A program made the position numbers and the translations under genes. Under the pieces are notes generated by a model, which saw only the letters and a program-made list of their open reading frames with translations, made no database searches and was not told the DNA's origin. Below, in pieces: positions 1 through 5,212 of a stretch of DNA of 5,212 bases. The DNA comes from Dehalococcoidales bacterium. GTDB lineage: Bacteria; Chloroflexota; Dehalococcoidia; Dehalococcoidales; UBA5760. The DNA lies in assembly GCA_018399795.1 (NCBI GenBank), contig JAGYOC010000281.1, positions 1-5,212 of the forward strand, in the 5' to 3' direction. The stretch's first letter is position 1, and each line of letters starts with the position of its first letter.

Positions 1-1
1 T

Positions 2-946
2 TCAGGCAGCGGGGGCGACGGAGGCACAGCAGGCAAATCCGGTGGAGGAGACTCCGGCGGCAATGCATACCGCGGGGCCCGGGGGCTTGATCCGGAGGTA
101 ATTGCTGAGATTGAAAAGCGCTTCGGCTTCGATAAACCGCTCCACCTTCGTTACTTTGACATGCTGCGCCGCTATGCAATCTTCGACTTTGGCGAGAGTC
201 TGTTTCGAGGCCGAACTGTAGTGGGGCTGATAATTGACCGTTTACCGGTTTCAATTTCCCTCGGGCTTTGGAGTACCCTCATTATTTACATGATCTCCAT
301 CCCCCTCGGTATCCGTAAGGCAGTTCGCAACGGAAGCCGATTTGACGTATGGTCCAGCAGTGCAATTATTATCGGGAACGCCATTCCCACTTTCTTGTTC
401 GCAATTGTGCTGATTATATTTTTCGCAGGCGGCAGTTACCTTGACTGGTTCCCCCTGCGCGGGCTGGTATCCGACAATTTTGCCGAACTCTCCCTACTCG
501 GTAAGGTGGCCGACTACTTTCATCATCTGGCCCTTCCAATACTTGCCATGGTTATAGGCGGCTTTGCAACCCTTACCATGCTGACTAAAAACTCTTTTCT
601 GGATGAAATAAACAAGCAGTATGTGATGACTGCCCGCGCCAAAGGCTGTACCGAAAAACGAATTCTCCGCAGCCATGTATTTCGTAATGCCATGCTGCTT
701 ATAATCGCCGGCTTCCCCTCAGCCTTTATAAGTATGTTTTTCACCGGCTCTCTGCTGATAGAAGTAATTTTTTCCCTTGAAGGATTGGGCCTGCTGGGTT
801 TTGAAGCGACCATGCAGCGTGACTACCCGGTTATGTTCGGAACCCTCTATATGTTTACCCTATTAGGATTGCTGCTCAACCTCGTCAGCGATTTAACCTA
901 TACTATCGTCGATCCGCGCATCGACTTTGAATCAAGAGGCATGTAA
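2..946 (+). CDS. yejB: YejB-type peptide ABC transporter permease, 5'-truncated
   Basis: This is the C-terminal 314 residues of an inner-membrane permease of the DppB/OppB family. The frame is open to the left edge, so the true start lies outside; the Met at 161 is internal, because the codons before it ([20 protein letters not shown], fragment residues 23-42) match the conserved YejB loop after the first membrane helix as I recall it. About five hydrophobic segments follow, near fragment residues 84-103, 119-142, 174-195, 228-253 and 274-298. The EAA-type cytoplasmic loop that docks the ATPase is at about residues 206-230 (YVMTARAKG, then HVFRNA). The C-terminus VDPRIDFES is typical of YejB. 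E. coli YejB is about 364 residues, so roughly 50 N-terminal residues are missing. Fragment residues 1-20 are very Gly-rich. It should form the translocation pore with YejE, energised by YejF, importing peptides; in E. coli the same system carries microcin C. The family call is secure; the exact substrate is inferred. Confidence 0.95.
   Translation, partial: SGSGGDGGTAGKSGGGDSGGNAYRGARGLDPEVIAEIEKRFGFDKPLHLRYFDMLRRYAIFDFGESLFRGRTVVGLIIDRLPVSISLGLWSTLIIYMISIPLGIRKAVRNGSRFDVWSSSAIIIGNAIPTFLFAIVLIIFFAGGSYLDWFPLRGLVSDNFAELSLLGKVADYFHHLALPILAMVIGGFATLTMLTKNSFLDEINKQYVMTARAKGCTEKRILRSHVFRNAMLLIIAGFPSAFISMFFTGSLLIEVIFSLEGLGLLGFEATMQRDYPVMFGTLYMFTLLGLLLNLVSDLTYTIVDPRIDFESRGM
934..939 (+). promoter_or_regulatory. 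Ribosome binding site of yejE
   Basis: The sequence AAGAGG lies within the last codons of yejB and ends 8 bases before the ATG at 948. This spacing favours 948 as the yejE start over the ATG at 954 (14 bases away) and over an upstream in-frame TTG at 927, which precedes the site and cannot use it. Confidence 0.6.
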
Positions 947-947
947 G

Positions 948-1970
948 ATGCCTATGAACCAGTTATTAAAGGAACGACTACATCGATTTAAGCGAAACAA
1001 ACGCGGCTATTACTCTTTCATACTATTTACCCTTTTGTTTGTTATCAGCCTATTTGCCGAACTTCTTGCCAATGACCAGCCTCTGCTAATCGGCTTCGAC
1101 GGTAAACTCTACTTTCCAATTATTCGCGAATATGCTGAAACGGAGTTTGGAGGCGAGTTTGAAATGGCCGCCGATTACCGTGACCCCTACGTCACCGAGT
1201 TAATAGAAGAGCAGGGATGGATCCTGTGGCCCCTCATTCGTTTCAGCTATAATACTATAAATTACGACCTCCCCAGCCCCGCCCCTTCTCCGCCAAGCGC
1301 TGAAAACCCGTTGGGAACCGATGATAAGGGCCGGGATGTACTGGCCCGCATTATCTACGGATTTCGTATTTCCGTATTATTCGGCCTTACACTTACCCTG
1401 GTTTCATCGGTTATTGGAGTCTTTGCCGGAGCATTGATGGGCTACTACGGCGGACGAATAGATATTTTAGGCCAAAGGTTCATTGAAGTCTGGTCCGGAA
1501 TGCCGACCCTCTTTCTGCTGATCATCCTGGCCAGTGTGGTGCAACCTAACTTCTGGTGGCTCCTGGGAATTACCCTTCTCTTCAGCTGGATGAGCCTGGT
1601 GGGAGTGGTGCGCGCAGAGTTTCTGCGGGGGAGGAATTTCGAATACGTGCTGGCCGCAAAGGCCCTGGGCCTACGAAACGGTATGATTATGTTCCGTCAC
1701 ATACTCCCGAATGCCATGGTAGCGACCCTCACTTTTATGCCCTTTATTCTCGGCGGCTCAATTACCACCCTCACCTCATTGGACTTTCTAGGGTTTGGAC
1801 TACCCGTCGGCTCTCCCTCACTGGGAGAACTACTGGCTCAGGGAAAGGCCAATCTGCAGGCGCCCTGGCTGGGTATATCGGCGTTTGTAGTATTGGCTCT
1901 CATGCTTGCTCTTTTGGTATTTATAGGAGAGGCGGTGCGCGATGCCTTCGATCCCCGCCGGGCCGCATAG
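948..1970 (+). CDS. yejE: YejE-type peptide ABC transporter permease
   Basis: Complete 340-residue inner-membrane permease of the DppC/OppC family, almost the same length as E. coli YejE (about 341). A basic N-terminus (residues 8-19) leads into a first helix at 21-40. A long periplasmic loop (about 41-120) follows, with a Pro/Ser-rich stretch at 109-117. The family motif GTDDKGRDVLAR is at 123-134. Further hydrophobic segments lie near 139-163, 186-198, 203-221, 258-280 and 309-327. The EAA loop is at 231-256 (YVLAAKALG then HILPNA) and would contact YejF. Blocks such as RFIEVWSGMPTLFL (177-190) and FIGEAVRDAFDP (325-336) are strongly YejE-like. It starts one base after the yejB stop codon, which suggests coupled translation, and should pair with YejB to form the channel. 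The start at 948 was chosen on its ribosome binding site. No truncation or missing motif is seen. Confidence 0.95.
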   Translation: MPMNQLLKERLHRFKRNKRGYYSFILFTLLFVISLFAELLANDQPLLIGFDGKLYFPIIREYAETEFGGEFEMAADYRDPYVTELIEEQGWILWPLIRFSYNTINYDLPSPAPSPPSAENPLGTDDKGRDVLARIIYGFRISVLFGLTLTLVSSVIGVFAGALMGYYGGRIDILGQRFIEVWSGMPTLFLLIILASVVQPNFWWLLGITLLFSWMSLVGVVRAEFLRGRNFEYVLAAKALGLRNGMIMFRHILPNAMVATLTFMPFILGGSITTLTSLDFLGFGLPVGSPSLGELLAQGKANLQAPWLGISAFVVLALMLALLVFIGEAVRDAFDPRRAA

Positions 1971-1986
1971 TTAAAGTGAAATTTAT

Positions 1987-3621
1987 ATGAAGGATGCCAT
2001 GAAGAAAACACCTGCAAAATCTACCGACCCTTTGCTCTCGATACGGGATCTGCGAGTTGCATTTCGACGTGGAAGTAATCTCAATCAGGTGGTACACGGG
2101 GTTGATCTTGATATCGGTGCCCACGAAACGGTGGCTCTGGTGGGCGAAAGCGGTTCCGGTAAAACTGTCACCGCCTCCTCAATTCTAAGGCTGCTTCCCT
2201 CCGGCAATGTAGAGTACCCCAGCGGAAGCATCTATCTGGAATCAGACCCCAAAATCGATTTACTGTCGGTTCCTGAGCAGCAGCTTCTAACTATCCGGGG
2301 AAATGAAATCGGTATGATTTTCCAGGAACCCATGAGTTCGCTCAACCCTCTGCATACTGTAGAGAAACAGATAGCAGAGACCCTCTATATTCACCAGGGA
2401 CTCAGCTTGGAGAAGGCCCGTCCAATCGCTCTGCAATGGCTGGAGCGGGTTGGTATTCACGCCCCGCAGGAGCGCCTCAAAGCCTTTCCCCACCAACTTT
2501 CTGGCGGAGAGCGCCAGCGTGTCATGATAACCATGGCGCTTATTAACCAGCCCAGGCTGCTGATTGCCGACGAACCAACCACCAGCCTGGATGTGACAAT
2601 TCAGGCTCAGATACTTGAACTAATCGCCCAGCTGCAGCGGGAGATGCAGCTGGCGGTTCTGTTTATAACCCACGATCTGTCTATCGTGAAACAGATTGCA
2701 GACAGGGTGGCGGTCATGCAGGACGGTCATATTGTTGAAACTGCCGACAAGCTTCGCCTTTTTAGTGAGCCTGCTCATGCGTATACCCGGGCACTAATCA
2801 ATGCAGAACTGGATACTGCACCCCTGCCGGCAGAGGGAGCGCAGAAGCCCTTAATTAGAATTGACGACCTTAAGGTATGGTTTCCCATCCAAAGGGGTTT
2901 TTTCAGGGTCACCAAGGGGCATATCAAGGCTGTGGATGGTATTACCCTGGAAGTAAAGCGGGGCCAATCTTTAGGAGTGGTCGGCGAAAGCGGCAGTGGA
3001 AAGACAACCCTCGGAAAAGCACTGCTCCGGCTCGAACAGAGCAGCGGTTCGATCCTGTTCGGGGACAGACCGATCAACGAGCTATCTGAAAAACAGATGC
3101 GTCCCTTACGCCGCTCCCTTCAGATAATTTTTCAGGACCCCTATGGAAGTCTGAGCCCCAGAATGTCGGTTGAACAGATTATCGGTGAGGGACTGGATCT
3201 GCATAAAATTGTAGAGAAACATAAGCGTGAAGCCTCTATAATCGCGGCCATGGAAGAGGTGGGATTAGATCCGGATACCCGCTTTAGGTACCCGAACGAG
3301 TTTTCCGGCGGCCAGCGACAACGGGTTGCGCTGGCCCGGGCCCTGGTGTTGAAACCGGATTTTATCGTATTGGACGAACCAACCTCCTCCCTCGACCGGT
3401 CGATTCAGTTCCAGGTGGTTGATTTACTAAGAACCCTTCAGCAGCGCCACGGATTAACTTATCTGTTTATAAGCCACGACCTGAAAGTAGTAAAAAGTCT
3501 TTGTCATGATTTAGTTATTATGCGGGCTGGGAAAATAGTTGAGCAGGGTCCGGCGGCGGATATTTTTACCGCACCCCAGCACGAATACACCCAGGAGCTG
3601 CTGAAAACTGCTTTTGCATAG
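1987..3621 (+). CDS. yejF: YejF-type peptide ABC transporter ATPase with two fused NBDs
   Basis: A 544-residue cytoplasmic ATPase with two complete nucleotide-binding domains in one chain, as in E. coli YejF (about 529 residues). Domain 1: Walker A GESGSGKT 53-60, Q-loop Gln113, signature LSGGERQ 171-177, Walker B LLIADEP 191-197, D-loop SLD 200-202, switch His229. Domain 2: Walker A 333-340, Q-loop Gln383, signature FSGGQRQ 439-445, Walker B IVLDEP 460-465, D-loop SLD 468-470, His497. All catalytic residues are present in both, so two competent ATP sites are expected. Oligopeptide-type C-terminal extensions follow each domain (HAYTRAL 264-270; HEYTQELL 532-539). It would drive YejB/YejE. The start is uncertain: ATG 1987 has only a weak site (AAAGTGA, 1973-1979), while ATG 1999 (540 residues) has AAGGA only 4 bases upstream. 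The gene lies 16 bases after yejE. A fused dipeptide/oligopeptide ATPase of another subfamily is possible alone, but the B-E-F order argues for YejF. Confidence 0.95.
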   Translation: MKDAMKKTPAKSTDPLLSIRDLRVAFRRGSNLNQVVHGVDLDIGAHETVALVGESGSGKTVTASSILRLLPSGNVEYPSGSIYLESDPKIDLLSVPEQQLLTIRGNEIGMIFQEPMSSLNPLHTVEKQIAETLYIHQGLSLEKARPIALQWLERVGIHAPQERLKAFPHQLSGGERQRVMITMALINQPRLLIADEPTTSLDVTIQAQILELIAQLQREMQLAVLFITHDLSIVKQIADRVAVMQDGHIVETADKLRLFSEPAHAYTRALINAELDTAPLPAEGAQKPLIRIDDLKVWFPIQRGFFRVTKGHIKAVDGITLEVKRGQSLGVVGESGSGKTTLGKALLRLEQSSGSILFGDRPINELSEKQMRPLRRSLQIIFQDPYGSLSPRMSVEQIIGEGLDLHKIVEKHKREASIIAAMEEVGLDPDTRFRYPNEFSGGQRQRVALARALVLKPDFIVLDEPTSSLDRSIQFQVVDLLRTLQQRHGLTYLFISHDLKVVKSLCHDLVIMRAGKIVEQGPAADIFTAPQHEYTQELLKTAFA

Positions 3622-3663
3622 CACTAGGCTTTGCATAGCATTAAGCTTTGCCTATTGCCATAG
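3610..3663 (+). repeat. Imperfect tandem repeat, about 17 bp, across the yejF stop
   Basis: Three adjacent units begin with GCTTT: 3610-3627, 3628-3644 and 3645-3663. Units 1 and 2 share GCTTTGCATAGCA apart from one extra T in unit 1; unit 3 is diverged (GCTTTGCCTATTGCCATAG). The yejF stop codon (TAG, 3619-3621) lies inside unit 1, and the second GCATAG is 17 bases later, out of frame. It looks like a local duplication of the gene's end, perhaps by replication slippage. No function is evident. Confidence 0.7.
3621..3658. other. Weak hairpin between convergent operons
   Basis: GCACTAGGC (3621-3629) pairs with GCCTATTGC (3650-3658) at 8 of 9 positions, around a 20-base loop. It lies between two converging operons, where a bidirectional terminator would be expected. 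There is no T-run directly after the stem on either strand and the loop is long, so it is not a convincing intrinsic terminator. The pairing may only be a by-product of the tandem repeat it overlaps. The rest of the gap up to 3698 shows nothing recognisable. Confidence 0.25.
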
Positions 3664-3698
3664 CGCCATTTCCCTTAACTGTGAATACGAAAGCTCCG

Positions 3699-4454
3699 CT
3701 ACAGCTCCTGAGGAAGAATCTGGCTCAGAAATTCCTGTGTACGAGCATGCTCGGGAGAAGTGAACATCTTTTCAGGTGTCCCCTCTTCAAGAATAACCCC
3801 TTCATCCATAAAGATAACCCGGTCGGCTGCCTCTTTTGCAAACCACATTTCGTGGGTTACCACTACCATGGTCATACCCTCTTTTCCAAGCTCCTCCATT
3901 ACTCCAATAACCTCACCAACCAATTCCGGATCTAAGGCACTGGTAGGCTCGTCAAACAGCATTACCTTCGGCTGCATGGCTAGGGCTCGGGCTATTGCCA
4001 CCCGCTGTTTTTGTCCACCCGATAACATTTCCGGGTACACCTCGGCCTTGTCTCCAAGCCCCACCTTCTCCAGCAGCTGCACACCAAGCTCGCGGGCTGC
4101 AGCTTTCGGCATGCCCTTTACATGGATAGGACCTTCAATCACATTGCCAATCACCGACATGTGGGGAAACAGATTGAAATGCTGAAAGACCATTCCCACG
4201 TCCTGACGGATACGGTTTAAGACCTTATGGGTAGGCTTAATGTGCTCTCCATCCAGATAAATATTTCCCTTCTGGGCATACTCAAGGAAATTGATGCAGC
4301 GCAGCAGGGTGCTTTTTCCGGAACCACTGGCTCCGATTACCACCACAACCTCACTCTCGGCCACATCGATGCTGATATCCTTCAATACCTTCAGATCTCC
4401 GAAATATTTTTCTATATGTTCAACCCTTAGTATCGGATCCTTTAATTTAGTCAT
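3699..4454 (-). CDS. Polar amino acid ABC transporter ATPase (GlnQ/HisP family)
   Basis: A 251-residue single-domain ATPase, the usual length for this family. Visible motifs: aromatic A-loop residue Tyr17 (KYFGD), Walker [10 protein letters not shown] 41-49, Q-loop Gln91 in the family-typical [12 protein letters not shown] (90-101), signature LSGGQKQ 144-150, Walker B VMLFDEP 164-170, D-loop SALD 172-175 and switch His201 (VTHEM). All catalytic residues are intact. It would work as a homodimer on the cytoplasmic face of the permease encoded just upstream. I place the start at ATG 4454-4452, which has a well-spaced AAGGTGA upstream; a GTG at 4460 would add two residues but sits only 3 bases from the AAGG core. 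The start overlaps the permease stop by 8 bases (ATGACTAA), pointing to translational coupling. The family is certain. The substrate (glutamine, arginine, histidine, cystine or a general set) cannot be told, so no gene symbol is given. Confidence 0.95.
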   Translation of the reverse strand: MTKLKDPILRVEHIEKYFGDLKVLKDISIDVAESEVVVVIGASGSGKSTLLRCINFLEYAQKGNIYLDGEHIKPTHKVLNRIRQDVGMVFQHFNLFPHMSVIGNVIEGPIHVKGMPKAAARELGVQLLEKVGLGDKAEVYPEMLSGGQKQRVAIARALAMQPKVMLFDEPTSALDPELVGEVIGVMEELGKEGMTMVVVTHEMWFAKEAADRVIFMDEGVILEEGTPEKMFTSPEHARTQEFLSQILPQEL

Positions 4455-5118
4455 GATCACTCACCTTCAATCTTTGTTCCAGTCGATGCACCCCGTAGGT
4501 TAGAACGGTGGTCATCAACAGGTACCATATCGCAACAATAATCAGCATCTCCATATACATGAAAGTAGAGGCACCCATTTGCCGGCCGCGCAGCAGCAAC
4601 TCCGATACTGCAATAGTACTGGCCAGGGAACTGTCCTTTAGTGCAATTATAAACTGATTTCCTAACGGCGGTACCGCCCGCTTAAAGGCCTGCGGGAGGA
4701 TAATTCGGATCATCGCCTTGCGATGGGTCATACCGAGCGATCGTGCAGCCTCCATCTGGCCGTAGTGTATCGACTGGATAGAACCGCGCAGTATCTCACC
4801 GATGTAGGCCCCGTTATGAACCCCAAGGGCGATAATCGCCGAGGGAAAGGGAGGAATCGTTACAATTGAAGTCAGCCCGTAATAGATAATAAACAGCTGC
4901 AGTAGCAGAGGTGTGCCGCGGATAATAAAGATATAGGCCGACGCAACAGTAGAGGTAAACTTGTGTTGCGAGAGTTTTCCCAGCGCAACTATAAGCCCCA
5001 GCACCAAACCGGTTAAGATACCGAATGTGGTGATTTGTAAAGTCATAAGAGCCGCATCCCGGAAAAGAAAAAACTTTTCCGGGATAACGCTAAAATCCCA
5101 AGGTATTATTTCACTCAA
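4447..5118 (-). CDS. Polar amino acid ABC transporter permease (HisM/GlnP family)
   Basis: A 223-residue inner-membrane permease, the normal length for the His/Glu/Gln/Arg/opine family. Hydrophobic segments lie near residues 22-48, 57-80, 91-108, 150-172 (weaker) and 187-208. Family hallmarks are [15 protein letters not shown] (67-81), [14 protein letters not shown] (101-114), the EAA loop [10 protein letters not shown] with ILPQA (120-144) and KDSSLAS (161-167). With one permease gene visible, a homodimeric pore served by the downstream ATPase is the simplest model. The start codon is TTG at 5118-5116: a good GGAG lies 7 bases upstream and the first ATG-type Met (residue 25) would cut into the first helix. 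The gene begins 4 bases after the binding-protein stop and overlaps the ATPase gene by 8 bases. Codons 12-21 contain a perfect 12-bp inverted repeat, listed separately. Family assignment is firm; the substrate is unknown. Confidence 0.95.
   Translation of the reverse strand: MSEIIPWDFSVIPEKFFLFRDAALMTLQITTFGILTGLVLGLIVALGKLSQHKFTSTVASAYIFIIRGTPLLLQLFIIYYGLTSIVTIPPFPSAIIALGVHNGAYIGEILRGSIQSIHYGQMEAARSLGMTHRKAMIRIILPQAFKRAVPPLGNQFIIALKDSSLASTIAVSELLLRGRQMGASTFMYMEMLIIVAIWYLLMTTVLTYGVHRLEQRLKVSDHD
4461..4467 (-). promoter_or_regulatory. Ribosome binding site of the amino acid ATPase gene
   Basis: On the minus strand AAGGTGA lies inside the last codons of the permease gene. Its end is 6 bases before ATG 4454 (9 bases from the AAGG core), but it directly abuts the alternative GTG at 4460. 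The spacing decides for the ATG. Confidence 0.6.
5056..5085 (-). repeat. Perfect 12-bp inverted repeat at the permease 5' end
   Basis: The arms are 5056-5067 (plus strand ATCCCGGAAAAG) and 5074-5085 (CTTTTCCGGGAT), perfectly complementary, around a six-base loop of A on the plus strand (U in the minus-strand mRNA). It falls within permease codons 12-21, starting 33 bases after the TTG start codon and about 37 bases after the binding-protein stop codon. No T-run follows the stem on the minus strand, so it is not a standard terminator. A role in mRNA stability or in tuning translation is inference. Confidence 0.75.
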
Positions 5119-5122
5119 GATC

Positions 5123-5212
5123 TTACTCCACAGTTATATCCTGTCCGGTAAACCACTTTTCGCTGATACTGGTAAGAGTACCATCAGTACGCATTACGGA
5201 CAGCACTGTATT
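5123..5212 (-). CDS. Amino acid ABC transporter substrate-binding protein, C-terminal end only
   Basis: The final 29 codons of a reading frame that enters from the right edge and stops with TAA at 5125-5123. The readable part includes MRTDGTLTSISEKWFTG, which has the (K/R)xDGTLxxIxxKWF pattern typical of the last helix of family-3 periplasmic solute-binding proteins (SBP_bac_3). The position directly before the permease and ATPase genes, with a 4-base gap to the permease, fits a binding protein-permease-ATPase operon. The protein would capture the amino acid in the periplasm and hand it to the permease. The ligand pocket, signal peptide and operon promoter are outside the window, so the substrate and regulation cannot be read. 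The call rests on this short tail plus context. Confidence 0.8.
   Translation of the reverse strand, partial: NTVLSVMRTDGTLTSISEKWFTGQDITVE
5126..5130 (-). promoter_or_regulatory. Ribosome binding site supporting the TTG start
   Basis: TGGAG on the minus strand covers the last sense codons of the binding-protein gene. It ends 7 bases before TTG 5118, a good spacing that supports this non-ATG start for the permease. Because the site overlaps the upstream coding sequence, ribosomes finishing the binding protein would pass directly over it. Confidence 0.65.

Noticed and set aside
927..947. TTG at 927 as an earlier yejE start, adding seven residues
   Set aside because: It overlaps the yejB end and lies upstream of the AAGAGG site, which is correctly spaced for ATG 948. 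Starting at 948 also gives the family's usual length.
1556..1990. A 144-codon plus-strand frame overlapping yejE
   Set aside because: It is an out-of-frame reading of the conserved yejE core; no family features are visible and it would compete with a well-supported gene.
2628..2653. A 9-bp inverted repeat (CCAGCTGCA with TGCAGCTGG, 8-base loop) inside yejF
   Set aside because: It is explained by the repeated Gln-Leu codons (CAG CTG) either side of Arg-Glu-Met, lies mid-gene away from any gene boundary, and is likely incidental.
2775..3077. A 100-codon minus-strand frame within yejF
   Set aside because: It is an antisense shadow of the second ATPase domain with no independent support.
3760..4185. 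A 141-codon plus-strand open frame opposite the amino acid ATPase gene
   Set aside because: It lies wholly inside the antisense of a gene with all ABC motifs. Its translation is Ser/Thr/Pro-rich low complexity, typical of an antisense shadow, with no recognisable domain.
4455..4460. GTG at 4460 as the start of the amino acid ATPase
   Set aside because: It directly abuts the AAGGTGA site, with only 3 bases after the AAGG core, whereas ATG 4454 is well spaced and gives a normal N-terminus.
1..5212. A novel defence, mobile or biosynthetic system
   Set aside because: Every substantial frame belongs to a well-known ABC importer family in standard operon order. No CRISPR-like spacing, integrase, transposase, tRNA or terminal repeats were seen.

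Overview
The window looks like ordinary bacterial chromosome. It holds two ABC-type nutrient importer operons that point towards each other. Coding density is very high, genes are separated by a few bases or overlap, and base composition is roughly balanced by eye. The first operon matches the Yej peptide importer, which in known cases takes peptides across an inner membrane and depends on a periplasmic binding protein, so a Gram-negative (diderm) organism is likely. I cannot place it further: a proteobacterium or a spirochaete would both fit, and this is inference only.

Plus strand, 2-3621: the 3' part of yejB (inner-membrane permease, cut by the left edge), then complete yejE (second permease) and yejF (one ATPase protein with two nucleotide-binding domains). 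The order B-E-F is that of the E. coli yejABEF operon. The gaps of 1 and 16 bases indicate one transcript. The promoter and any yejA (binding protein) would lie to the left of the window.

Convergent gap, 3622-3698: about 77 bases with no gene. It contains an imperfect tandem repeat of about 17 bases that begins inside the end of yejF, and a weak hairpin, but no clear intrinsic terminator.

Minus strand, 5212-3699 in transcription order: the last 29 codons of a family-3 solute-binding protein (cut by the right edge), a His/Glu/Gln/Arg-type permease that starts with TTG, and its GlnQ-type ATPase. The spacings are 4 bases and an 8-base overlap, so this is a standard polar amino acid importer operon. 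The substrate cannot be read from the sequence.

Together the two operons bring in oligopeptides and free amino acids. I found no previously undescribed system. The most notable non-coding signal is a perfect 12-bp inverted repeat with a 6-base loop inside the first codons of the amino acid permease gene, just after the binding-protein gene. Its position would suit an mRNA element that sets the ratio of binding protein to permease.
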